From Polaromonas sp. (GTDB lineage Bacteria; Pseudomonadota; Gammaproteobacteria; Burkholderiales; Burkholderiaceae_C): DNA of 64,000 nucleotides. Below the pieces are notes generated by a model. The model had not been told where the DNA came from. It ran no database searches and was given only the letters and a program-made list of their open reading frames with translations. The translations under genes were made by a program, and so were the position numbers. Positions 27,952 to 37,381 of this stretch are shown piece after piece; position 1 is the stretch's first letter; the number at the start of each line of letters is the position of its first letter. The stretch covers positions 248,001-312,000 of the forward strand of contig NZ_JAQSDA010000025.1 of the NCBI RefSeq assembly GCF_029945685.1, read 5' to 3'.

Positions 27952-28884
27952 TCAGGGCCGAGCCGGCGCCATGTCTTCCCGAACCCGCAGGAAGCTCGCA
28001 AAGCGGGGAATGCCGCTGTCATTCAAGCCGCGAAACCTGTAGGTCACAACGCTTCCCACGGGCGGCGGGTGGCGCCGCTGTTCGTCGCTGAAGCCGGTGC
28101 CCAGCTTGAAGCGTGTGCCCGGCACGCCGTCCTCCCGCACCGTCTCGACCAGCAAGGCGCCCAGCGCGGCGGCATATTTACCCTGGCCCGGCAGGTGAGC
28201 CAGCACACGGGCTTCCGCGTCCTCATGCGTCTTGACCTTGAGCAGGTCGTCGGTGCGCGCGGCCTTGTAGAGCGAGGCGCCGCGGTGCAGCATCAGGCCT
28301 TCGCCGCCCAGCCTGACAGTCCTGGCCAACAGGCGCTGGAGTTCGCCATGGCTGGCCACCCGAGACTGCGCCACCGCCTGGACCCAGGGTTGGTCGATGC
28401 GGCTGACCACCCCGTTCAGGGCCGGAATCCGCTCGGTGAAGGTTCCGGGCTGCGTCGGCAGATCAAACACCATGAAGCGCAGGGCGCGCCATGCGGCATC
28501 GTCAGGGGTTTGCTGGCGCACGGTGGAGACCGCCCTGGAGAATTGGCCGCGGCCAGCCCACAACTCGCCGTCCAGGGGCTGCCTGGGCCAACCCGCGGTG
28601 AACCAGGCCGGGGCGGCGATGCGTTCGCCGCCGCGTGTCAGCAACTTTTCGCCGTCCCAGTAACCGCGTACCCCGTCTAGTTTTTCACTGACCCAGTAGT
28701 CCTGCAGCGCGATGCCGGGGTGGTAGACATTGGCCAGCATCAGCGACGGGCTGTTGCCTGCCGCCGCCGCGGGAAGGGCAGGCGCCAGCAGGGCGGTCAA
28801 CGCCAGCAGCCAGGGCAGCGCGCAGATGCGAAGGAAAGCGCCGCGCGCGCGGGTGAGAGTGAGCGTGAGTGGAGGTGCCGTCAT
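27952..28884 (-). CDS. ATP-dependent DNA ligase (LigE/LigB-like) with predicted signal peptide
   Basis: SEKLDGVRGYWDG (KxDG), LDGELWAGRGQF, EGLMLHRG; N-terminus LPWLLALTALLAPALPAAAA. Confidence 0.9.
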   Translation of the reverse strand: MTAPPLTLTLTRARGAFLRICALPWLLALTALLAPALPAAAAGNSPSLMLANVYHPGIALQDYWVSEKLDGVRGYWDGEKLLTRGGERIAAPAWFTAGWPRQPLDGELWAGRGQFSRAVSTVRQQTPDDAAWRALRFMVFDLPTQPGTFTERIPALNGVVSRIDQPWVQAVAQSRVASHGELQRLLARTVRLGGEGLMLHRGASLYKAARTDDLLKVKTHEDAEARVLAHLPGQGKYAAALGALLVETVREDGVPGTRFKLGTGFSDEQRRHPPPVGSVVTYRFRGLNDSGIPRFASFLRVREDMAPARP

Positions 28885-28925
28885 GTTGCTGGATTTATTG
28901 CATGATTCATGCCGAGAGCGCCCGA

Positions 28926-28958
28926 GGGGAGGGCGCAGGCAGCTATCAAAACAGTAGT
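28926..28958 (+). repeat. AIK-type repeat, intergenic, partial (copy E)
   Basis: GGGGAGGGCGCAGGCAGCTATCAAAACAGTAGT. Confidence 0.8.
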
Positions 28959-29068
28959 ATTGCGTTTTCCCGTTCTGGCCGTTTTTCCCGTTTTCCGCGG
29001 CCTGCGGCTGACGATTGTGCGGTCTGGGACGGGCCTGCTGCAAGTCTGAACCGGTACAAACTTCATTC

Positions 29069-29806
29069 ATGAACGCCAAAGATGTTGCTTCCATAGAACA
29101 GGCCACCCTGGCTGCCGTGGCCCCCGACACCGTGGAGCAGCGGGAAGGCTGGCTGTTGCCTGTCGATCACGGAACCATAGGCCGCGCCAGAAGTGCCGTG
29201 CCGCTGCAGCACACGGAGGCTGACCCGGGCGTGCTGGGCCGCATCGAGGCCTATTACGCGGCGCGAGGTCTTCCGGCGGTGTTTCGCCTGGCCACCGACG
29301 TCTGTTTTGACGGTTTGCGCCATGAACTGCGCCGGGGCGGCTACAGCGCCGACAAACCCACACTGGTGCAGCTGGGCACGGTGGCGCGCATGCGCGAAGT
29401 GTCTTCGCAGGCGAGCGCCGAGGTCCATGCTGCGCCGGATGCGGCCTGGACGGCGCTTTTCCTGGGCGAGGGTTTTGATCCGGTGGACGGCGCCTGCCGG
29501 GTCAGGGCACTGGGCCGGGCGCAGGGCTCGGTGTATGCCAGCGTACGTGAGGGCGGCGAAGTTCTCGCCGGCGGGGTGGCGGCTTTTAGCCATGGCTGGG
29601 TCAGCGTGCACGGCATGCGCACCGTCGCAGGCCATCGCGGACGCGGACTGGCCCGCCAGGTGCTGGCCGGGCTGGCCGACGCTGCGCTGGCGCGGGGTAT
29701 GGTGCGGGTCCTGCAGGTGGAAGCCGGCAACACCACTGCGCAGGCGCTGTATCAGCGCGCGGGTTTTGACACCGCTTGGTCTTATGTGTACTGGCGCCGC
29801 GCCTGA
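29069..29806 (+). CDS. GNAT family N-acetyltransferase
   Basis: MRTVAGHRGRGLARQVLAGLADAALARGMVRVLQVEAGNTTAQALYQRAGF. Confidence 0.9.
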   Translation: MNAKDVASIEQATLAAVAPDTVEQREGWLLPVDHGTIGRARSAVPLQHTEADPGVLGRIEAYYAARGLPAVFRLATDVCFDGLRHELRRGGYSADKPTLVQLGTVARMREVSSQASAEVHAAPDAAWTALFLGEGFDPVDGACRVRALGRAQGSVYASVREGGEVLAGGVAAFSHGWVSVHGMRTVAGHRGRGLARQVLAGLADAALARGMVRVLQVEAGNTTAQALYQRAGFDTAWSYVYWRRA

Positions 29807-29828
29807 GCAGCCGGTTCAGCACGGCTAT

Positions 29829-29884
29829 GCTCACATTTTAATAGCTGTTGTCGCCCGTGCATCAAGGGCTGAAGCCATATTTGG
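29829..29884 (-). repeat. AIK-type repeat, intergenic (copy F)
   Basis: Reverse complement CCAAATATGGCTTCAGCCCTTGATGCACGGGCGACAACAGCTATTAAAATGTGAGC. Confidence 0.9.
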
Positions 29885-29915
29885 CTTCAAACCCGGGATG
29901 AGACCCTGAGCCGGT

Positions 29916-30722
29916 TCAGCTCGCCTCGGCGTCGCGGCCGATGCCGGCCGTGTGGCTGAAGCCGCCATCCACATAGGTGATTTCGGCTGTGACGCCCGAA
30001 GCCAGGTCCGAAAGCAGGAAGGCAGCCACGTTGCCCACATCCTCGATGGTGACGTTGCGCCGCAGCGGCGAGGCGGCGGCCACCATGCCGAGCAGCTTGC
30101 CGAAGTCCTTGATGCCGCTGGCCGCCAGTGTCTTGATCGGGCCGGCGCTGATGCCGTTGACGCGCATGCCCTTGGGGCCCAGCGATTCGGCGAGGTAACG
30201 CACGCTGGCTTCCAGGCTGGCCTTGGCCAGCCCCATGGTGTTGTAGTTGGGAATGGTGCGCTGGGCGCCCAGGTAAGTCAGCGTGAGCAGTGCCGACTTG
30301 GGGTTGAGGTGGGGCAGGGCAGCCTTGGCCATCGCCGGAAAACTGTAGGCGCTGATGTCATGCGCAATCTTGAAGCCCTCGCGGGTCAGGCCTTCAAGGA
30401 AGTCCCCGGCGATCGCCTCGCGCGGCGCGAAACCGATGCTGTGCACAAAGCCGTCAAAGGTCGGCCAGGTCCTGGCCAGGTCCGCAAACAGGGCCGCAAT
30501 CTGCGCGTCGTCGCCCACATCGCAGTCAAAAATCAGCTTGGAATCGAAGTCGGCGGCAAATTCGGTGATGCGGTCCTTGAAACGCTCGCCCACATAGCTG
30601 AAGGCTAGCTCGGCCCCCTGGGCATGGCAGGCCTTGGCAATGCCGTAAGCGATGGACCGGTTGGACAGGACGCCCGTGATCAAGAGTTTTTTGCCGGTGA
30701 GAAATCCCGTGGGTGTGCCCAT
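29916..30722 (-). CDS. fabI: Enoyl-[acyl-carrier-protein] reductase (NADH)
   Basis: [51 protein letters not shown]. Confidence 0.95.
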   Translation of the reverse strand: MGTPTGFLTGKKLLITGVLSNRSIAYGIAKACHAQGAELAFSYVGERFKDRITEFAADFDSKLIFDCDVGDDAQIAALFADLARTWPTFDGFVHSIGFAPREAIAGDFLEGLTREGFKIAHDISAYSFPAMAKAALPHLNPKSALLTLTYLGAQRTIPNYNTMGLAKASLEASVRYLAESLGPKGMRVNGISAGPIKTLAASGIKDFGKLLGMVAAASPLRRNVTIEDVGNVAAFLLSDLASGVTAEITYVDGGFSHTAGIGRDAEAS

Positions 30723-30812
30723 GCTTGTGCTCCAGTGTGTGCGAGGAAACGGGCAAAGGGCGCGCTGCGTGCATGGCGCTCTTTGCCAACCTAAGTAGTG
30801 CAGAATTGTCGC

Positions 30813-32627
30813 ATGCGGGATTTGTCGTTTTTGCGGGCCTTGATGACGGCCGTTCTGGTCTGCCTGGCGCCGGCGTCCTGGGCTGCCCACGCCTATGCGC
30901 AGTTCGGCGACATCAAGTACCCGCCGGGCTTCACCCACTTCGACTACGTCAACCCCGCCGCGCCCAAGGGCGGCGAGATCCGCATGGTGCCGCCGACCCG
31001 GCCCACCAACTTCGACAAGTTCAACCCCTTCACGCTGCGCGGCACCGCGCCCTACGGCATCGGCACGCTGATGATCGAGAGCCTGCTGACCGGCAACGCC
31101 GAGGAGCCGACCACCGCCTACGGGCTGCTGGCCGACGACGTCGAGGTGGCGCCGGACCGGCTGTCGGCCACCTTCCGCCTGCATCCCAAGGCGCGCTTTC
31201 AGGACGGCTCGCCGGTGCTGGCCGCTGATGTGCTGCATTCGTTCACGCAGTTGACCGGCAAGCTGGCCGCGCCGCAATACCGCAGCATCTACGCCGAGGT
31301 CAAGGCGGTGAAGGTGCTCGCCGAACGGGTGGTGCGTTTCGATTTCGCAGTGCCCAACCCCGAGTTGCCGCTGGTCGTGGGCGGCATGCCGGTGTTCAGC
31401 CGCGCCTGGGGCGGCGGCAAACCGTTTGACCGCATCGTGTCCGACCTGCCCATAGGCTCCGGCCCCTACAAGCCCGCCAGCCTGGCCATGGGGCGCGACA
31501 TCACCTATGTCCGCGACCCGGCCTACTGGGGCGCCGAGCTGCCCAGCCGCAAGGGGCAGTTCAACTTCGACCGCATCACCTTCAAGATCTACCTTGACGA
31601 AACCTCGCGTTTTGAGGGCCTGAAAGCCGGCGAATACGACTTCATGCGCGAGTTCATCTCGCGCAACTGGGCGCGCCAGTACACCGGCAAGCAGTTCAGC
31701 TCGGGCGAACTTATCAAGCGGGCTTTCGAGAACCGCAACCCCGGCGACTTCCAGGGCTATGTGTTCAACCTGCGCAAGGAAAAATTCCAGGATGTACGCG
31801 TGCGCCAAGCCATCGGGCTGGCCATGGATTTCGAGTGGATGAATCGCCAGCTGTTCTACGGCATCTACAAACGTGTCAACGGCTATTTTCCGAACAGCGA
31901 GTTTCATGCCGCTGGGCTGCCCAAGCCCGACGAACTGGCGCTGCTGGAGCCGCTGCGCGCCAGGCTCACACCTGCAGTGTTTGGCACGGTGCCGGTGGCG
32001 CCCGCCACCACGCCACCGGGCAGCCTGCGGCAGAACCTGCGTCAGGCCCAGGCGCTGCTGCGCGAAGCCGGCTGGACTTACCGCGATGGCGCGCTGCGCA
32101 ATGCCAAAGGTGAGGCCTTCACGATGGAGTTCCTCAACGACCAGCCTTCACTGGTGCGCATCGTCGGGCCTTTCCAGAAAGCGCTGGAAAAGCTGGGCAT
32201 CACCATGACTTACCGGGTGGTCGATTTTTCCCTGTCCAAGCAGAAGATGGACGCCTTCGATTTCGAGATCACGACCTTGCGGCTGCCGGGCTCGACCGCA
32301 CCGGGCAGCGAGTTGCTGGAGCGTTTTGGCTCTGAAGCGGCAAAGACGCCCGGCTCGTCCAATGTCTGGGGCATTGCCGACCCGGCGGTTGATGCCTTGC
32401 TGCAAAAGGTGGTGACCGCCAGAACCCGCCCCGAGCTGGGCGCCGCCATGCGTGCGCTGGACCGGGTGCTGACGCACGGCTTTTACTCGGTGCCGCAGTA
32501 CTACGGCGACGCCTTCCTGATCGGTTACCGGCCTGCGCCGTTTGTGTTGCCGGCGACAATTCCACCGTACTACCAGGCGGACACCTGGGCCATGAGCACG
32601 TGGTGGGCTTCGAGCGCGAATAAATGA
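30813..32627 (+). CDS. Extracellular solute-binding protein, YejA-like peptide ABC transporter
   Basis: [31 protein letters not shown]; upstream of yejB/E/F-like genes. Confidence 0.92.
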   Translation: MRDLSFLRALMTAVLVCLAPASWAAHAYAQFGDIKYPPGFTHFDYVNPAAPKGGEIRMVPPTRPTNFDKFNPFTLRGTAPYGIGTLMIESLLTGNAEEPTTAYGLLADDVEVAPDRLSATFRLHPKARFQDGSPVLAADVLHSFTQLTGKLAAPQYRSIYAEVKAVKVLAERVVRFDFAVPNPELPLVVGGMPVFSRAWGGGKPFDRIVSDLPIGSGPYKPASLAMGRDITYVRDPAYWGAELPSRKGQFNFDRITFKIYLDETSRFEGLKAGEYDFMREFISRNWARQYTGKQFSSGELIKRAFENRNPGDFQGYVFNLRKEKFQDVRVRQAIGLAMDFEWMNRQLFYGIYKRVNGYFPNSEFHAAGLPKPDELALLEPLRARLTPAVFGTVPVAPATTPPGSLRQNLRQAQALLREAGWTYRDGALRNAKGEAFTMEFLNDQPSLVRIVGPFQKALEKLGITMTYRVVDFSLSKQKMDAFDFEITTLRLPGSTAPGSELLERFGSEAAKTPGSSNVWGIADPAVDALLQKVVTARTRPELGAAMRALDRVLTHGFYSVPQYYGDAFLIGYRPAPFVLPATIPPYYQADTWAMSTWWASSANK

Positions 32628-32673
32628 CCTCCCACGCTTTTCACTTCATGCATTTGCTGCCCCCTGCATAACC

Positions 32674-33708
32674 ATGGCCAGCTACATCCTCAAGCGCCTG
32701 CTGCTGATGATTCCCACCCTGCTGGGGGTGCTGCTGCTGACCTTTGCCATGGTGCAGTTTGTGCCCGGCGGCCCGGTCGAGCAGATGGTGGCGCAGCTGC
32801 AGGGGCGCGATTCCGGTGGCGAGCGGGCGGCGGCCACCGGCTCCGGCTACCGTGGCCGCCAGGGCCTGGACGCGCAGCGCATCGAGGAAATCCGGGCGCT
32901 GTATGGCTTTGACAAACCCGTGCACCAGCGCTTTTTCCAGATGCTGGGGCAGTTCGCGCGGTTTGATCTCGGGAAAAGTTTTTACCAGCACAAGGACGTC
33001 TGGCAACTGGTCAAGGAAAAGCTGCCGGTGTCCATCAGCCTGGGGCTGTGGACCTTTTTCATCAGCTACCTGATCGCCGTGCCGCTCGGTGTGGCCAAGG
33101 CGGTGCGCGCCGGCTCCCGTTTTGACTTTGTCACCACGCTGATCGTGCTGATCGGTTACGCCATTCCCGGCTTTGTGCTGGGCGTGGCGCTGCTCGTGAT
33201 TTTTGGAGGGCAACTGCAGTGGTTTCCCTTGCGCGGGCTGACTTCGTCGAACTGGGAGACCCTCAGCTGGGGCGCCCGCATCACGGACTACCTGTGGCAC
33301 ATCACCTTGCCGGTCACGGCCATGGTGCTGGGGAGTTTTGCGGTCACGGCGGTGCTGACCAAAAACTCATTTCTGGAAGAAATTCGCAAGCAGTATGTGC
33401 TGACGGCGCGCGCCAAAGGCCTGTCCGAGCGCCAGGTGCTCTGGAAACACGTGTTTCGCAATGCGCTGATCCCCATCATCACGGGTTTTCCGTCGGCCTT
33501 CATCGGCGCTTTTTTCACCGGTTCGCTGCTGATCGAAACCCTCTTTTCGCTCGACGGCCTGGGCCTGCTCAGTTATGAAAGCGTGATCCGGCGCGACTAC
33601 CCGGTGGTGCTGGGCACGCTGTACCTGTTCACCTTGATTGGCCTGCTGACCAAGCTGGTCTCGGACCTTTGTTATGTCTGGGTTGATCCCCGTGTCAAAT
33701 TTGATTAG
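32674..33708 (+). CDS. yejB: ABC transporter permease YejB-like
   Basis: MASYILKRLLLMIPTLLGVLLLTFAMVQFVPGGPVEQM. Confidence 0.92.
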   Translation: MASYILKRLLLMIPTLLGVLLLTFAMVQFVPGGPVEQMVAQLQGRDSGGERAAATGSGYRGRQGLDAQRIEEIRALYGFDKPVHQRFFQMLGQFARFDLGKSFYQHKDVWQLVKEKLPVSISLGLWTFFISYLIAVPLGVAKAVRAGSRFDFVTTLIVLIGYAIPGFVLGVALLVIFGGQLQWFPLRGLTSSNWETLSWGARITDYLWHITLPVTAMVLGSFAVTAVLTKNSFLEEIRKQYVLTARAKGLSERQVLWKHVFRNALIPIITGFPSAFIGAFFTGSLLIETLFSLDGLGLLSYESVIRRDYPVVLGTLYLFTLIGLLTKLVSDLCYVWVDPRVKFD

Positions 33709-34831
33709 CCCCCCCGAAGCGGCCGAAGGCCGCCTCCCCCCCAGGGGGGCGCAGCCTGTGGACGGGCAAAGCCCGATCCACGGCGGCCCTGAAACAGACA
33801 AGCCCGTGTCCAGGTCTCCTTCTGGGCGGGCCTGGCAGCGTTTCCGGCGCAACAAGCTGGGCTACCGCAGCCTGGTGATTTTCTGCGTGCTGGTGGTGCT
33901 GAGCCTGTTTGCCGAGGTGTTGTCCAACGACCGGCCGTTGCTGGTGCGTTACGAGGGTGCGTTCTACTTTCCGCTGGTCCGGGACTATTCGGAGAAAACC
34001 TTTGGCGGGGATTTCGACACACCGACCGATTACCTCGATCCCTTTGTCCGCGCCAAACTCAGGGAAGGGGACAATTGGTCGGTTTATCCGCTCAATCCCT
34101 ACGGCCCGCGCACCATCAACTATTTTGCGAAGGAGCCGAACCCGTCGGCGCCGTCGCGCGACAACCTGTTTGGTACCGACGACCGCGGACGCGACCTGCT
34201 GGCCCAGCTGATCTACGGCTTCCGCCTCAGTGTGCTGTTCGGGCTGGCGCTGACGCTGATCGGTGTGGTGGTCGGCATCATCACCGGGGCGGTGCAGGGT
34301 TATGTGGGCGGCAAGACCGACCTGGCCTTCCAGCGTTTCATTGAAATCTGGGGTTCCATGCCCGAGCTCTACCTCTTGATCATTTTCAGCGCAATTTTTG
34401 CGCCCAGCGTGGCTGTGCTGCTGCTGCTGCTGAGCCTGTTCGGCTGGATGGGCCTGTCCGACTATGTGCGCGCCGAGTTTTTGCGCAACCGGCAGATGGA
34501 TTACGTGCGCGCTGCGCGCGCGCTGGGTGTCGGCAACCTGCAGATCATGTGGCGCCACATCCTGCCCAACAGCCTGACGCCGGTGGTCACCTTTCTGCCT
34601 TTTCGCATGAGCGCGGCGATTCTGGCGCTGACCTCGCTCGATTTTCTGGGCCTGGGTGTGCCGCCCGGCACGCCCTCGCTGGGAGAGTTGCTGTCCCAGG
34701 GCAAGGCCAACATCGACGCCTGGTGGATCTCCCTGTCGACCTTCGCGGTGCTGGTGATGACTTTGCTGCTGCTGACCTTCATGGGGGATGCGCTGCGGGA
34801 TGCGCTGGACCCACGGAAAGCGGACAAATGA
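33674..34831 (+). CDS. yejE: ABC transporter permease YejE-like (start codon uncertain: 33674, 33692 or 33806)
   Basis: RRNKLGYRSLVIFCVLVVLSLFAEVLSNDRPLLVRYEG; N-terminal region lies in a repeat. Confidence 0.88.
   Translation: MSGLIPVSNLISPPEAAEGRLPPRGAQPVDGQSPIHGGPETDKPVSRSPSGRAWQRFRRNKLGYRSLVIFCVLVVLSLFAEVLSNDRPLLVRYEGAFYFPLVRDYSEKTFGGDFDTPTDYLDPFVRAKLREGDNWSVYPLNPYGPRTINYFAKEPNPSAPSRDNLFGTDDRGRDLLAQLIYGFRLSVLFGLALTLIGVVVGIITGAVQGYVGGKTDLAFQRFIEIWGSMPELYLLIIFSAIFAPSVAVLLLLLSLFGWMGLSDYVRAEFLRNRQMDYVRAARALGVGNLQIMWRHILPNSLTPVVTFLPFRMSAAILALTSLDFLGLGVPPGTPSLGELLSQGKANIDAWWISLSTFAVLVMTLLLLTFMGDALRDALDPRKADK
33709..33795 (+). repeat. Stop-abutting GC-rich repeat, copy 2 (hairpin subtype)
   Basis: CCCCCCCGAAGCGGCCGAAGGCCGCCTCCCCCCCAGGGGGGCGCAGCC...GTGGACGGGCAAAGCCCGATCCAC directly after yejB TAG. 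Confidence 0.85.
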
Positions 34832-36540
34832 CGGCCCCCACGCTCCGCACTGACGTGTCGTCGCTGCCCCCCGAGGGGGCTGAACTTGCTCGGGGCGGCC
34901 CTTCGCCGCGTTCGACGGCCCCCACGCCCGGCACGGAGGTGTCCTGTCTTCTTGAGGTCAAGAATCTGCGCGTGTCCTTCGCCGGCAAGGAGGTTGTGCG
35001 CGGCATCGACTTTTCCATCCAGCCCGGTGAAAAACTCGCGCTGGTCGGGGAGTCGGGCTCCGGAAAAACCGTCACCGCACTGAGCCTGCTGCGCCTCGTG
35101 CAGAACGCTGCCATCAGCGGCAAGGCGACCTTCGCCGGACATGACGGGGCTGTCGACCTGCTGTCCCTGCCCGAGCGGGCCTTGCGCGGTATCCGCGGCC
35201 AGGACATCGCGATGATTTTCCAGGAGCCGATGACGGCCCTGAACCCGCTGTTCACCGTGGGTGAGCAGATTGCCGAAGTCCTGCAGCTGAAAAAGGCCCT
35301 GACGCCCGCCGAATCTGCGCAGGCAGCTATTAAATTGCTAGCGGATACCGGCATCCCCGAGGCCGCCCGGCGTGCGGGCTCCTACCCGCACCAGCTCTCG
35401 GGCGGCCAGCGCCAGCGCGCCATGATTGCCATGGCGCTGGCCTGTCAGCCCAAATTGTTGCTGGCCGACGAGCCGACCACGGCGCTGGATGTCACGCTGC
35501 GCACGCAGATCCTGGACCTGCTGACCGGGCTGCAGCAGCGCAACGGCATGGCGGTGCTCCTGATCACCCACGACCTGAACCTGGTTCGGCGCTTTGCCGA
35601 CCGCATTGCCGTGATGGAGGACGGGCGCATTGTGGAGACCGGGCCGGTGGCGCAGGTGTTCGAGCAGCCGCAGCATGCCTACACCCGCAAACTGATCGAC
35701 AGCCGGCCGGCACGCGATGTGGTGGAGCGCCGGGTTGACCCGGCCGCCGCCGCGGTGCTGCAGGCCCGGGACCTGCGGGTGACGTACCCGCTGCCGATTC
35801 CCGGGGTGCGCGGCTGGTTTCGCAAGGGCGAGTTTGTGGCACTCCATGGCGCCAGTTTCCAGGTCCCCGCCGGCCAGACCCTGGGGGTGATCGGGGAGTC
35901 CGGGTCGGGCAAATCCACGCTGGCCCTGGCCGCGCTGGGCCTGCATCCGCACCAGGGGCAGCTGCTGGCGGCGGGCCAGGCCTGGAGCGGCGATGCGGCC
36001 GCCAACAAACGTATCCGCCGCGCGGTGCAGGTGGTGTTCCAGGACCCGTTTTCCTCGCTCTCGCCGCGCATGACGGTCGAGGAAATTGTCGGGGAAGGCC
36101 TGCGCGTGCACGAGCCGGGGCTGTCCGCCGGCCAGCGGCGTGAGCGGGTGCTGCAGGCGCTGGCGGAGGTGGGCATGGGCGAGACGCAGTTTCCGGGGTT
36201 GTTACAGCGTTATCCGCACGAGTTTTCCGGGGGCCAGCGCCAGCGCCTGGCGATTGCCCGGGCCCTGATCATCCAGCCCCAATTGCTGGTGCTGGACGAA
36301 CCGACCAGCGCCCTGGACGTGACGATCCAGAAACAGGTGCTTCAGCTGCTGCAAAAACTCCAGCGCGAGCATGGCCTGAGCTACCTGTTGATCACCCACG
36401 ACGTGGACGTGATCCGGGCCATGGCGCACCAGGTCATGGTGCTCAAGGACGGCGAGGTGCTGGAAGCCGGCAGCGTGGACGAGGTGCTGGAGCGGCCGCA
36501 GCATCCTTACACCCAGACCCTGGTGGCGGCACAAGGCTGA
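34828..36540 (+). CDS. yejF: ABC transporter ATP-binding protein YejF-like (two ATPase domains)
   Basis: Two Walker A (GESGSGKT, GESGSGKS) and two LSGGQRQR/FSGGQRQR signatures; ATGA overlap with yejE. Confidence 0.93.
   Translation: MTAPTLRTDVSSLPPEGAELARGGPSPRSTAPTPGTEVSCLLEVKNLRVSFAGKEVVRGIDFSIQPGEKLALVGESGSGKTVTALSLLRLVQNAAISGKATFAGHDGAVDLLSLPERALRGIRGQDIAMIFQEPMTALNPLFTVGEQIAEVLQLKKALTPAESAQAAIKLLADTGIPEAARRAGSYPHQLSGGQRQRAMIAMALACQPKLLLADEPTTALDVTLRTQILDLLTGLQQRNGMAVLLITHDLNLVRRFADRIAVMEDGRIVETGPVAQVFEQPQHAYTRKLIDSRPARDVVERRVDPAAAAVLQARDLRVTYPLPIPGVRGWFRKGEFVALHGASFQVPAGQTLGVIGESGSGKSTLALAALGLHPHQGQLLAAGQAWSGDAAANKRIRRAVQVVFQDPFSSLSPRMTVEEIVGEGLRVHEPGLSAGQRRERVLQALAEVGMGETQFPGLLQRYPHEFSGGQRQRLAIARALIIQPQLLVLDEPTSALDVTIQKQVLQLLQKLQREHGLSYLLITHDVDVIRAMAHQVMVLKDGEVLEAGSVDEVLERPQHPYTQTLVAAQG
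34832..34944 (+). repeat. Stop-abutting GC-rich repeat, copy 3, translated as YejF N-terminus
   Basis: CGGCCCCCACGCTCCGCACTGACGTGTCGTCGCTGCCCCCCGAGGGGGCTGAACTTGCTCGGGGCGGCCC plus 84-bp-offset partial direct repeat. Confidence 0.9.
35305..35342 (+). repeat. AIK-type repeat core inside yejF (copy G)
   Basis: GAATCTGCGCAGGCAGCTATTAAATTGCTAGC; locally AT-rich codons. Confidence 0.6.
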
Positions 36541-36657
36541 CGCGAACTCTGTCAATTCAGGCCATTATTTTCTGATTTCGCCGCTTTCCCCGGAATTTGC
36601 GGATACCGCACCGGCCCGGCCTGCGCGAGCGGCAGTGAATTCCGGCATGTAAACTGC

Positions 36658-36686
36658 TTGCACAGGCGTCAGCAGCAGGTTACAAT
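36658..36686 (+). promoter_or_regulatory. Sigma70-type promoter upstream of rimP operon
   Basis: TTGCAC - 17 bp - TACAAT. Confidence 0.75.
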
Positions 36687-36701
36687 ATGCGCTTCACGAC
36701 C

Positions 36702-36734
36702 AAATGGGCGGGTTTTCACCGCCCATTTTTTTTG
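36702..36734 (+). promoter_or_regulatory. Leader hairpin + U-tract (attenuator-like) of rimP-nusA-infB operon
   Basis: AAATGGGCGG-gttttca-CCGCCCATTT-TTTTTT just downstream of the promoter. Confidence 0.75.
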
Positions 36735-36786
36735 GGCGTTTGTTTTTGCAACCCTGACTTTTACGAAGCTGCTTTTTTAGAACTGA

Positions 36787-37362
36787 ATGGCATTACACGA
36801 GACGATTGAGCAAACAGTCACAGGACTGGGTTACGAGCTGGTGGACATCGAGCGCACCGCCGGTGGTTTGCTGCGCGTGACGATTGACCAGCCTTATGTC
36901 CAGGGTGCCGAACAGTTCATCAATGCGGAAGACTGCGAAAAAGTCACGCGCCAGCTGCAGTTTGTGCTGGAAGTGGAAGGGGCCGCGTATTCCCGCCTCG
37001 AAGTGAGCTCGCCGGGCATAGACCGCCCCTTGCGCAGCGAAAAGGATTTCGAGCGGTTTGCAGGCGAGTTGATCGACCTCACGCTGAAGGCGCCCATCGG
37101 GGCGGCGGCCGCGGCCGGGTCCGGCGTGTCGGCCAGCCGTAAAAAATTCCGCGGCACGCTCGAGCGTGCGGCTTCCGGGTGGCAGATTGTGTGGAGCGAA
37201 GAGCCCGCCGTCAAACCCGGGCAAAAGATAAGCAAGAAGAGGATTCCCGCACCGCTGCAGGCGCTGGGTTTCACGCTGGATGAAATAGTGCAGGCGCGTC
37301 TGGCGCCCGTTGTCGACTTCAAGGGGCGCCGGCCGAAAAGCGCACCCGCCACAGAGATATAA
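36787..37362 (+). CDS. rimP: Ribosome maturation factor RimP
   Basis: [31 protein letters not shown]; upstream of nusA. Confidence 0.95.
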   Translation: MALHETIEQTVTGLGYELVDIERTAGGLLRVTIDQPYVQGAEQFINAEDCEKVTRQLQFVLEVEGAAYSRLEVSSPGIDRPLRSEKDFERFAGELIDLTLKAPIGAAAAAGSGVSASRKKFRGTLERAASGWQIVWSEEPAVKPGQKISKKRIPAPLQALGFTLDEIVQARLAPVVDFKGRRPKSAPATEI

Positions 37363-37381
37363 AGAAAGGCAGGCTTGTGAA

